Positions 34,539 through 45,333 of a DNA stretch of 64,000 bases are shown piece by piece. Positions within the stretch are counted from its first letter, which is position 1, and each line of letters opens with the position of its first letter. The DNA is from Denitratisoma oestradiolicum (lineage in GTDB: Bacteria > Pseudomonadota > Gammaproteobacteria > Burkholderiales > Rhodocyclaceae). Where the stretch lies: positions 3,328,001 through 3,392,000 of the forward strand of contig NZ_LR778301.1 in the NCBI RefSeq assembly GCF_902813185.1, given 5' to 3'. A model generated the notes under the pieces. The model made no database searches, was not told the origin of the DNA, and was given only the letters and a program-made list of their open reading frames with translations. A program made the translations under genes and the position numbers.

Positions 34539-35660
34539 ATGAGCGTTCCCATGTCCGGCCCGATCAAACGCATCGCGATCTGCACCGGCGGCGGGGACGC
34601 CCCCGGTCTCAATGCGGTGATCCGCGCCGTGGTCATCGCCGCGGCCAACCGGGGCTGGGAGTGCTACGGCATCCGTGACGGCTTCAATGGCATCCTGTTC
34701 CCCGAGCGTTATCCGGAAGGCGGCGTGTTCCGCCTCACCCGCGACAAGGTCAGGGGCATCGGACATCTGGGCGGCACCATCCTGGGCACCACCAACAAGG
34801 GAAACCCCCTGCATTTCCCGATACAGATGCCTGATGGCACGACCCGGGATGTGGATCGATCCGACGAGATCCTGGAATTCTTCGCCATGAAGCAACTGGA
34901 TGCCCTGGTCTCCATCGGTGGCGACGGTTCCCTCACCATCGCGAATGCGCTGCACCAGAAAGGCCTGCGCGTCATTGGTGTCCCCAAGACCATCGACAAC
35001 GATCTGGACAAGACTTACACCACCTTCGGCTTCGACAGCGCGGTGAGCTTCGCCACCGAATGCCTGGATCGACTGCACAGTACCGCCGAGAGTCATCAGC
35101 GGGTGATGGTGGTCGAGGTCATGGGCCGTTATGCGGGATGGATCGCCCTGCATGCGGGCATTTCCGGCAGCGCCCACGCCATTCTGATCCCGGAGATTCC
35201 CTTCGACCTGGACAAGGTGGCGGAAAAGATACGCGCCCGGGACCAGGAAGGGCGGATGTACTCCATCGTGGTAGTTGCCGAGGGAGCCGAGCCCGCCCAT
35301 GGGGAAAGATCCGTCATCGCCGAGGCCGAAATCGGCCATGCCGAGCGCCTGGGTGGCATCGGTGAACGCGTTGCCAAGCGCCTGGCGGAGCACACGGGCA
35401 AGGAAACCCGCGTGGTCGTGCTGGGTCATCTGCTGCGCGGCGGCAGCCCGACCTCCTTCGATCGCCTGGCGGCAATGCGTTTTGGCACGGCCGCCGTTCG
35501 TGGCCTGGATGAAGGCAAGACCGGCGTCATGGTGGCCCTGGCCTTTCCCAACGTGGACTATGTGGCCTTGTCCGAGGTAGCCGGGCGCATGAAGGCGGTG
35601 CCCCTGGACAGCGACACCCTACAGACCGGACGGGACATCGGCATCAGCTTCGGCGACTGA
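34539..35660 (+). CDS. pfkA: 6-phosphofructokinase, predicted ATP-dependent (group III type)
   Basis: A 373-residue phosphofructokinase phosphorylating fructose 6-phosphate in glycolysis. Key segments: ICTGGGDAPGLNAVIRAVV, SIGGDGSLTIA and VPKTIDNDLDKTYTTFGFDSA. The Gly following GGD (equivalent of E. coli Gly104) indicates ATP as phosphoryl donor, whereas the Lys in PKTIDND (equivalent of position 124) is shared with PPi enzymes; this G/K combination is known from group III actinobacterial ATP-PFKs. MVVEVMGRYAGWIA and the C-terminal GHLLRGGSPTSFDRL are also present. It follows adk by 8 bases and converges with a second, PPi-type PFK. Confidence 0.9.
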   Translation: MSVPMSGPIKRIAICTGGGDAPGLNAVIRAVVIAAANRGWECYGIRDGFNGILFPERYPEGGVFRLTRDKVRGIGHLGGTILGTTNKGNPLHFPIQMPDGTTRDVDRSDEILEFFAMKQLDALVSIGGDGSLTIANALHQKGLRVIGVPKTIDNDLDKTYTTFGFDSAVSFATECLDRLHSTAESHQRVMVVEVMGRYAGWIALHAGISGSAHAILIPEIPFDLDKVAEKIRARDQEGRMYSIVVVAEGAEPAHGERSVIAEAEIGHAERLGGIGERVAKRLAEHTGKETRVVVLGHLLRGGSPTSFDRLAAMRFGTAAVRGLDEGKTGVMVALAFPNVDYVALSEVAGRMKAVPLDSDTLQTGRDIGISFGD

Positions 35661-35675
35661 CCCGCCGAGGACGAC

Positions 35676-36899
35676 TCAGCCTTCCGGCTTGAGAATCTTC
35701 GCCACCTTGTTGAGCCGCAGTCGATAGGCGTCGGGCATGCCCGAGCCCAGCAGGGGACGCAGATAGAGACGGAAGGCATCGGTGACGTCGGTGCCGCTGG
35801 CGGCGATGAACTCGTCCTCCATCACCCGGGTCTTGCCCGCCACGGCCTCCAGGGGGAGCAGGTGGTAATCCACCGAGTAGAACCCGGTACGCTTGATGGC
35901 GACGGAACCATCCCGATCCCCCCACATGGCGAACTGCACAGCCTTTTCCCCCACTTCCCGGGCCTCGCGCTGATCCACATCCGACACGCAGCCCATGAAG
36001 GAGCGCTGCAGATAGCCGAAGGTATCGCCCCGCACCCGCTTGATACCGAGCCGGGCCTTGATCTCCTCACACAGCAGGTCGGCCAGCGCCCCGGTGCCGG
36101 ATAGCTGGACATTGCCGTGGGCGTCCTTTTCCACCTGCTTGGCCAGCCGCGAGATGATGGGGGCACCGCTCTCGTCATGGATGCCCTCGGAGGCAGCAAT
36201 CACGCAGCGGCCATAGCGGTCGTAGGTGGCCTTGACCTCACCGATGAAGCGGTCGAGGTTGAAGGTGCGTTCGGGGATGTAAATCAGATGGGGACCGTCA
36301 TCCGGGAATTTCTTGCCCAGGGCGGAAGCCGCGGTGAGGAAACCGGCATGGCGGCCCATCACCACCGCCAGATAGACCCCGGGCAAGGCTGAGTTGTCCA
36401 GATTGGCCCCCATGAAGGCCTGAGCGACAAAGCGGGCGGCGGACGGGAAACCGGGAGTGTGATCGTTGCCGACCAGATCGTTGTCTATGGTCTTCGGAAT
36501 ATGGATGCAGCGCAGGGCGTAATCGGCCTTGCGGGCTTCCTCGCTGACGATGCGTACCGTATCCGAGGAGTCGTTGCCGCCGATGTAGAAGAAATAGCCG
36601 ATGCCATGGGCCTTGAGCACCCGGAAGATTTCCTGGCAGTACTTCAAGTCGGGCTTGTCCCGTGTCGAGCCCAGAGCCGAAGAGGGAGTACAGGCCACCA
36701 TCTCGATGTTGTGGCTGGTTTCTTGGGTCAGATCGAGAAACTCTTCCTTGAGAATGCCGGAGACGCCGTGATAGGCGCCATAGACCAGTTCCACATTGCG
36801 GAATTTGCGCGCCTCGAGGACCACCCCTGCCATGGACTGATTGATCACCGCCGTCGGGCCGCCCCCCTGGGCAACCAGCACTTTTCCGTGGGGCATCAT
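35676..36899 (-). CDS. pfp: Pyrophosphate-type 6-phosphofructokinase
   Basis: A 407-residue PFK of the PPi-using type: VLVAQGGGPTAVINQSMAGV, YIGGNDSSDTVRIV and IHIPKTIDNDLVGNDHTPGF. The Asp after GGN occupies the position that excludes ATP in PPi-PFKs, and Lys precedes TIDND. VVMGRHAGFLTAASAL is the substrate-binding segment. The enzyme works reversibly with PPi, so it can serve glycolysis and gluconeogenesis. The ATG at 36899 has AGGAG 7 bases upstream; the longer open frame has no homology. It diverges from the H+-pyrophosphatase, a partnership also known in Methylococcus capsulatus, where the two are co-transcribed. Confidence 0.88.
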   Translation of the reverse strand: MMPHGKVLVAQGGGPTAVINQSMAGVVLEARKFRNVELVYGAYHGVSGILKEEFLDLTQETSHNIEMVACTPSSALGSTRDKPDLKYCQEIFRVLKAHGIGYFFYIGGNDSSDTVRIVSEEARKADYALRCIHIPKTIDNDLVGNDHTPGFPSAARFVAQAFMGANLDNSALPGVYLAVVMGRHAGFLTAASALGKKFPDDGPHLIYIPERTFNLDRFIGEVKATYDRYGRCVIAASEGIHDESGAPIISRLAKQVEKDAHGNVQLSGTGALADLLCEEIKARLGIKRVRGDTFGYLQRSFMGCVSDVDQREAREVGEKAVQFAMWGDRDGSVAIKRTGFYSVDYHLLPLEAVAGKTRVMEDEFIAASGTDVTDAFRLYLRPLLGSGMPDAYRLRLNKVAKILKPEG

Positions 36900-37019
36900 G
36901 CGTGGACTCCTAGTCACCGAATGCGCATATTGTGCCCCGCTTCCCACCCCGATTGGGGCAGGGATGGGCGTTTTTTCATCCATCCGGCTGACAAACAAAT
37001 GGGGTTTATGCCATCATTC

Positions 37020-37039
37020 GGCGGCTGTAGTCAGCCGCC
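37020..37039. promoter_or_regulatory. Perfect 8-base inverted repeat in the pfp/hppA intergenic region
   Basis: GGCGGCTG and CAGCCGCC are separated by TAGT, about 75 bases before the hppA start and 120 bases before the pfp start. It could be a shared operator or an RNA hairpin in the hppA leader. No regulator is suggested by neighbours. Confidence 0.4.
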
Positions 37040-37114
37040 TGGTCAAGGTGGGGGTCCAGGCAAACAGGTTTCACCACTAATTCGTTAAACAACAAACATG
37101 GGGAGCTTTTGCGT

Positions 37115-39190
37115 ATGTCATCAGGACTGATGTTCGCCCTTGGGTGTGCCGTTTTGGCCATCATCTACGGCGCCATTTCAAGCAAGTGGATTCTGGCTCA
37201 ACCGGCAGGCAACGACCGAATGCGGGAAATTGCCGGCGCGATTCAGGAAGGCGCCCAGGCTTACCTTAACCGGCAGTACACCACCATCGGCATCGTCGGT
37301 CTGGTGCTGGCCATTTTGATCGGTGTTTTCCTTGATGCCAAGACGGCCATCGGCTTTGTCATTGGCGCGGTACTTTCCGGTGCCGCCGGTTATATCGGCA
37401 TGAATGTTTCCGTGCGCGCCAACGTGCGCACCGCCGAAGCGGCCCGTCACGGCGTGGGTCCCGCGCTCGACGTGGCCTTCCGTGGCGGCGCCATCACCGG
37501 CATGCTGGTGGTGGGCCTGGGCCTGCTGGGTGTGGCCGGCTACTACGTGTTCCTCAAGAGCAGCGGCGGCGACGCCGGCCTGGAGCACATCATCCATCCC
37601 CTGGTGGGTCTGGGCTTCGGCTCTTCCCTGATTTCCATCTTCGCCCGTCTGGGCGGCGGCATCTTCACCAAGGGCGCCGACGTGGGCGCCGACCTGGTGG
37701 GCAAGGTTGAAGCCGGCATTCCCGAGGACGACCCCCGCAACCCGGCGGTGATCGCCGACAACGTGGGCGACAACGTGGGCGACTGCGCCGGCATGGCCGC
37801 CGACCTGTTCGAGACCTACGCGGTCACCACCGTGGCCACCATGCTGCTGGGCGCCCTGCTGTTCAAGGCTCAGGGTGAGGCGGCCGTGACCTATCCCCTG
37901 GTACTGGGTGGTTTCTCCATCATCGCCTCCATCGTCGGTGCCTTCTTCGTCAAGGCGTCCCCTGGCGGCAAGATCATGAATGCCCTGTACAAGGGCCTGG
38001 CAGTGGCCGGCGTGCTGGCCCTGGCCGCCTTCTACCCGATCACCTCCTGGATCCTCGGTGACGGCCTGACCACCGCCGACGGCAAGTTGATCAGCTCCAC
38101 CGCCATCTACGGCACGGCGGTGATCGGTCTGATACTGACCGGCCTGATGGTGTACATCACCGAGTACTACACGGGCACGGAGTTCAAGCCGGTGCAGCAT
38201 GTGGCCGAAGCCTCCACCACTGGCCACGGCACCAACATCATCGCCGGTCTGGGCGTGTCGATGAAGGCCACGGCCTGGCCGGTGCTGTCGGTTTGCGCCG
38301 CCATCTGGGCCTCCTACACCCTGGGCGGCCTCTACGGTATCGCCATCGCCGCCACCTCCATGCTTTCCATGGCCGGCATCATCGTCGCCCTGGACGCCTA
38401 CGGCCCCATCACCGACAACGCCGGTGGTATTGCCGAAATGGCGGAACTGCCGGACAGCGTGCGCGCCGTGACCGATCCCCTGGATGCCGTGGGCAACACC
38501 ACCAAGGCGGTGACCAAGGGCTACGCCATCGGTTCCGCCGGTCTGGCCGCCCTGGTGCTGTTCGCCGACTTCACCCATGGTCTGGAGGCTGCTCATCCCG
38601 GCTTCCATTTCACCTTCGACCTGTCGAACCCGGCCGTGATCATCGGCCTGTTCATCGGCGGTCTGATTCCCTACCTGTTCGCCGCCATGGCCATGGAAGC
38701 GGTGGGCCGTTCCGCCGGCGCCGTGGTGATCGAGGTGCGTCGTCAGTTCAAGGACATCAAGGGCATCATGGAAGGCACGGCCAAGCCGGAATACGGCACC
38801 TGTGTCGACATGCTGACCAAGGCCGCCATCAAGGAAATGATGATTCCCTCCCTGCTGCCGGTGCTGGTACCGGTGGTGACCGCCTTCGGCATCAAGGCCC
38901 TGATGGGTCCGGAGGCCGGCGTCCAGGCCCTGGGCGGCGTGCTGATGGGCACCATCGTGACCGGCCTGTTCGTGGCCATTTCCATGACCACCGGCGGCGG
39001 TGCCTGGGATAACGCCAAGAAGTACATCGAGGACGGCCACTTCGGCGGCAAGGGCAGCGAAGCCCACAAGGCCGCGGTGACCGGCGACACGGTGGGCGAT
39101 CCCTACAAGGACACCGCCGGCCCGGCGGTGAACCCCCTGATCAAGATCATCAACATCGTGGCGCTGCTGCTGGTGCCCCTGCTGGTCTGA
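37115..39190 (+). CDS. hppA: K+-insensitive H+-translocating pyrophosphatase
   Basis: A 691-residue integral membrane pyrophosphatase with about 16 membrane helices that pumps protons while hydrolysing PPi. The substrate site is visible: [20 protein letters not shown] and [19 protein letters not shown], plus a second acidic cluster near the C-terminus ([20 protein letters not shown]). The sequence [18 protein letters not shown] carries Lys where K+-dependent enzymes have Ala, so it should be the K+-independent proton pump as in Rhodospirillum rubrum. ATG at 37115 has GGGGAG 9 bases upstream; a TTG two codons earlier is less likely. It is divergent from pfp, so PPi is both made useful and consumed here. 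Confidence 0.96.
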   Translation: MSSGLMFALGCAVLAIIYGAISSKWILAQPAGNDRMREIAGAIQEGAQAYLNRQYTTIGIVGLVLAILIGVFLDAKTAIGFVIGAVLSGAAGYIGMNVSVRANVRTAEAARHGVGPALDVAFRGGAITGMLVVGLGLLGVAGYYVFLKSSGGDAGLEHIIHPLVGLGFGSSLISIFARLGGGIFTKGADVGADLVGKVEAGIPEDDPRNPAVIADNVGDNVGDCAGMAADLFETYAVTTVATMLLGALLFKAQGEAAVTYPLVLGGFSIIASIVGAFFVKASPGGKIMNALYKGLAVAGVLALAAFYPITSWILGDGLTTADGKLISSTAIYGTAVIGLILTGLMVYITEYYTGTEFKPVQHVAEASTTGHGTNIIAGLGVSMKATAWPVLSVCAAIWASYTLGGLYGIAIAATSMLSMAGIIVALDAYGPITDNAGGIAEMAELPDSVRAVTDPLDAVGNTTKAVTKGYAIGSAGLAALVLFADFTHGLEAAHPGFHFTFDLSNPAVIIGLFIGGLIPYLFAAMAMEAVGRSAGAVVIEVRRQFKDIKGIMEGTAKPEYGTCVDMLTKAAIKEMMIPSLLPVLVPVVTAFGIKALMGPEAGVQALGGVLMGTIVTGLFVAISMTTGGGAWDNAKKYIEDGHFGGKGSEAHKAAVTGDTVGDPYKDTAGPAVNPLIKIINIVALLLVPLLV

Positions 39191-39198
39191 GTCTCAGC

Positions 39199-39278
39199 GG
39201 CAACGGTCCCAGGCCGTTGCCGTTTCAGCAAACAAGAAAGCCAGACGCAAGTCTGGCTTTCTTGTTTGCTGAAACGGC
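39199..39278 (+). terminator. Hairpin pair after hppA with a 28-base perfect stem
   Basis: First stem GGCAACGG/CCGTTGCC (39199-39221). It touches a second, perfect 28-base inverted repeat, 39219-39246 with 39251-39278, around a GCAA loop. The second arm contains CTTTCTTGTTTGCTG, a T-rich tract inside the stem rather than after it. Position suggests an hppA terminator that insulates metH. Confidence 0.75.
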
Positions 39279-39316
39279 CCCGGGCCGTGTTCTAAGCGAC
39301 CCTCCCCCTCTCACGC

Positions 39317-39322
39317 TATAAT
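39317..39322 (+). promoter_or_regulatory. Sigma-70 -10 element of metH
   Basis: A perfect TATAAT, unusual in this GC-rich DNA, ends 8 bases before the first conserved base of the SAH riboswitch, as expected for a transcript that begins with the aptamer. No good -35 hexamer is visible. Confidence 0.6.
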
Positions 39323-39330
39323 TCGCCCGC

Positions 39331-39412
39331 TTCCGAGGAGCGCTGCAAGGCGGTGGGCTGAACATCAGGCCCCGGCCCTAGGCTCGGAACTTTTATTCAA
39401 CGGCGCTCACCG
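39331..39412 (+). ncRNA. SAH riboswitch (S-adenosylhomocysteine)
   Basis: Matches the SAH riboswitch consensus: CCGAGGAGCGCTGCAA at 39333-39348, AGGCTCGG at 39380-39387 and AACGGCGCTCAC at 39399-39410. P1 pairs CCGAG (39333-39337) with CTCGG (39383-39387). The pseudoknot pairs GAGCGC (39338-39343) with GCGCTC (39403-39408). Known members switch on SAH-recycling genes such as ahcY and metH when SAH rises. It lies 75 bases before the metH start. Confidence 0.92.
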
Positions 39413-39486
39413 AACCTGGAATATCCGCCGGGACACAGGTGAGCCGCTTGAGCGCTCCGGTCCCGGTCATGGATTTGGAGATTGCT

Positions 39487-43194
<3,708 letters not shown>

Positions 43195-43209
43195 ACTTGA
43201 AACAGCATT

Positions 43210-43344
43210 TCCAGCCATAGGGATCACAGAGGGCACAGCATTGGGACGGGCTTACCGTGGTTCGTTCCATCACCCTACGGGTAATTGATTGACTGCCGGC
43301 AACTCACCGGGTTTCCTCTGTGATCTCTGTGTCCTCTGTGGCTA
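43210..43344. repeat. Dispersed repeat family 2, copy 1 (MITE-like)
   Basis: About 135 bases, matching 63331-63468. Ends are imperfect inverted repeats of about 28 bases built from CACAGAG units (left: AGCCATAG then ATCACAGAG; right: CTCTGTGTCCTCTGTGGCT). The middle shares CCGTGGTTCG and CACCCTAC. It starts 16 bases after the metH stop. No open reading frame is inside, so it would be non-autonomous. It takes up most of the gap after metH. Confidence 0.75.
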
Positions 43345-43410
43345 CCCATGGACCTGGTTGAAGAGCTCGGCGTAGGCCGTCTGAGAGAGGGCGTGCGGGG
43401 CGAATCTCAT
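43342..43410 (-). pseudogene. Possible truncated gene start (22 codons) behind an AT-rich palindrome
   Basis: Reading leftward from ATG at 43410 gives MRFAPHALSQTAYAELFNQV and then ends in a TAG formed at the edge of repeat family 2. The peptide looks like the N-terminal helix of a regulator or antitoxin-like protein, cut off by the repeat. No Shine-Dalgarno is seen and 22 codons are too few for identification, so this is tentative. Confidence 0.25.
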
Positions 43411-43421
43411 GACGTCGGCGA

Positions 43422-43453
43422 GTTACTATATTTTTTCAAGAAAATATAGTAAC
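43422..43453. promoter_or_regulatory. AT-rich 13-base perfect palindrome
   Basis: GTTACTATATTTT and AAAATATAGTAAC are separated by TTCAAG. It is strikingly AT-rich in a GC-rich chromosome and lies 12 bases upstream of the truncated leftward reading frame. It could be an operator left from a lost gene, or a hairpin terminator serving the converging metH and dehydrogenase genes. Confidence 0.5.
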
Positions 43454-43504
43454 TGGAGGAGGGGGAGGCGCCGCCCAACACGGCGCATTTCCCCGGTGCG
43501 CCGC

Positions 43505-45295
43505 TTACAGCGCCTCGTCCTCCAGGGCCAGGACGCTGGCGCCGCCGCCGATGATTACCTCGGTCAGGGCCGGGGCCTGGGGAAGCAGGTGTTCGGCGAA
43601 GAAGCGGGCGGTGGTGATCTTGGCGGGATGGAAGGCATCGGTCTCGCCGGCCTGGATACGGGCCTGGGCTGCCAGGGCGGCCCGGGCCATGGACCAGCCG
43701 CCGCAGACAATGCCCATCAGCTTGAGGAAGGGCACGGCGCCGGCCGCCACGACCCGCACATCGCTGTTGTAGTGGCCGACGATGTAATCCACGGCCTGCT
43801 CCGCCGCGGCGATGCCTCGGCCCAACTGGTGGGCGATGGCGGCGAATCCGTCGCCTTCCTGGCGTGCCGCCTCGATCCGGGTGGCCTGCATCATTTCCAG
43901 CAGGGCACGGACGGTGCTGCCGCCCTCCCGGGCGATCTTGCGGCCGATCAGGTCGTTGGCCTGGATGCCGGTGGTGCCCTCGTAGATGGTGGTGATGCGA
44001 ACATCACGGAGGAACTGGGCGGCGCCGGTTTCCTCGATGTAGCCCATGCCGCCGTGAATCTGCACCCCCAGGGAGGCCACTTCGATGCCGGTCTCGGTCA
44101 GCCAGCCCTTGACCACGGGAATCATCAGGTCCACCAGGGCCTGATTGCGGGCCCGTTCGGCGGCCTCGGGATGGTGCTGGGCCAGGTCATGGATGCCGGC
44201 CACGCTGTAGGCCAGGGCGCGCATGGCTTCCACCTGGGACTTCATGGTCATCAGCATGCGTCGCACATCCGGGTGATGGACGATGGCCACGGAACCCGCC
44301 GAACCCTCGATGGCGCGGCTCTGGATACGCTCCCGGGCATAGCCCAGGGCCTTCTGGTAGGCGCCCTCGGCATTGGCCAGGCCTTCCATGCCGACGGCAA
44401 AGCGGGCCGCGTTCATCATGATGAACATGTACTTCAGGCCCTCGTTCTCCTTGCCCACCAGGGTGCCCACGGCACCGCCGTTGTCGCCGAAGGCCATGAC
44501 GCAGGTGGGACTGGCGTGGATGCCCAGCTTTTCCTCGATGGAGACGCACCAGGCGTCGTTGCGCTCACCCAGGGTGCCGTCGGCATTGACCAGGAACTTG
44601 GGCACCACGAAGAGGGAGATGCCCTTGACGCCCTCGGGCGCGTCCGGGGTGCGGGCCAGGACCAGATGGACGATGTTGTCCGTCATGTCGTGGTCGCCCC
44701 AGGTGATGAAGATCTTCTGGCCGAACAGGCGATAAGTGCCGTCGCCCTGGGGCACGGCCCGGGTGCGGATGGCCGCCAGGTCGGAGCCGGCCTGGGATTC
44801 GGTGAGGTTCATGGTGCCGGTCCACTCACCGCTGATCATCTTCGGCAGGTAGGTGGCCTTCTGCTCCGGGCTGCCCACCAGTTCCAGGGCTTCGATGGCC
44901 CCCATGGTCAGCATGGGGCAGAGAGAGAAGGCGTGGTTGGCGGATTTCCACATTTCCGAGACCGCCGCCGCCACCAGCTTGGGCAGGCCCTGGCCGCCGT
45001 GGTCCGGCTGGCAGGGCAGGGCGGACCAGCCGTTGTCGGCGAACTGGCGATAGGCTTCCTTGAAGCCCTGGGGCGGCGTCACCCCCTTGTCCTGCCAATG
45101 GGCACCCTCCAGGTCGCCGCTGCGCTTGAGGGGGGCCAGCACGCCGCCGGCAAAGCGGGCGGCCTCGTCGAGGATGGCGTCCACCACTTCCGGAGTGGCT
45201 TCCTCGCAGCCGGGCAGGCGGGAAATGGCTTCCAGGCCGGCCAGTTCCTTCAGCACGAAGCGGATGTCCTTCAGGGGAGCGGTATAGGTGTTCAT
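43505..45295 (-). CDS. Acyl-CoA dehydrogenase, DmdC-like long form
   Basis: A 596-residue FAD enzyme of the long acyl-CoA dehydrogenase group (DmdC-like, with N- and C-terminal extension domains). Visible: NLTESQAGSDLAAIRTRA and KIFITWGDHDMTDNI (FAD/substrate loop), the helical C-domain, VQIHGGMGYIEETGAAQFLRD, and RITTIYEGTTGIQANDLIGR with the catalytic-base Glu region. It oxidises an acyl-CoA to the 2-enoyl-CoA; DmdC itself uses 3-methylmercaptopropionyl-CoA, but many relatives have unknown substrates. The ATG at 45295 is 8 bases after AAGGA; another ATG two codons earlier is too close. It lies 38 bases after icmF, so they form one operon. Confidence 0.9.
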   Translation of the reverse strand: MNTYTAPLKDIRFVLKELAGLEAISRLPGCEEATPEVVDAILDEAARFAGGVLAPLKRSGDLEGAHWQDKGVTPPQGFKEAYRQFADNGWSALPCQPDHGGQGLPKLVAAAVSEMWKSANHAFSLCPMLTMGAIEALELVGSPEQKATYLPKMISGEWTGTMNLTESQAGSDLAAIRTRAVPQGDGTYRLFGQKIFITWGDHDMTDNIVHLVLARTPDAPEGVKGISLFVVPKFLVNADGTLGERNDAWCVSIEEKLGIHASPTCVMAFGDNGGAVGTLVGKENEGLKYMFIMMNAARFAVGMEGLANAEGAYQKALGYARERIQSRAIEGSAGSVAIVHHPDVRRMLMTMKSQVEAMRALAYSVAGIHDLAQHHPEAAERARNQALVDLMIPVVKGWLTETGIEVASLGVQIHGGMGYIEETGAAQFLRDVRITTIYEGTTGIQANDLIGRKIAREGGSTVRALLEMMQATRIEAARQEGDGFAAIAHQLGRGIAAAEQAVDYIVGHYNSDVRVVAAGAVPFLKLMGIVCGGWSMARAALAAQARIQAGETDAFHPAKITTARFFAEHLLPQAPALTEVIIGGGASVLALEDEAL

Positions 45296-45333
45296 GGTCA
45301 TGATCCTTTCAACAATGGTGCGGTGTTCCCGCC

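Noticed and set aside
37178..39067. Leftward open frame of about 629 codons antisense to hppA, His/Gly/Asp-rich
   Set aside because: It mirrors hppA codon for codon, has biased composition with no domain, and such antisense frames are common in GC-rich genes.
43195..43345. CRISPR-like repeats (CACAGAG units)
   Set aside because: Units are short, adjacent and inverted, with no regular spacers and no cas genes; they are terminal repeats of a dispersed element.
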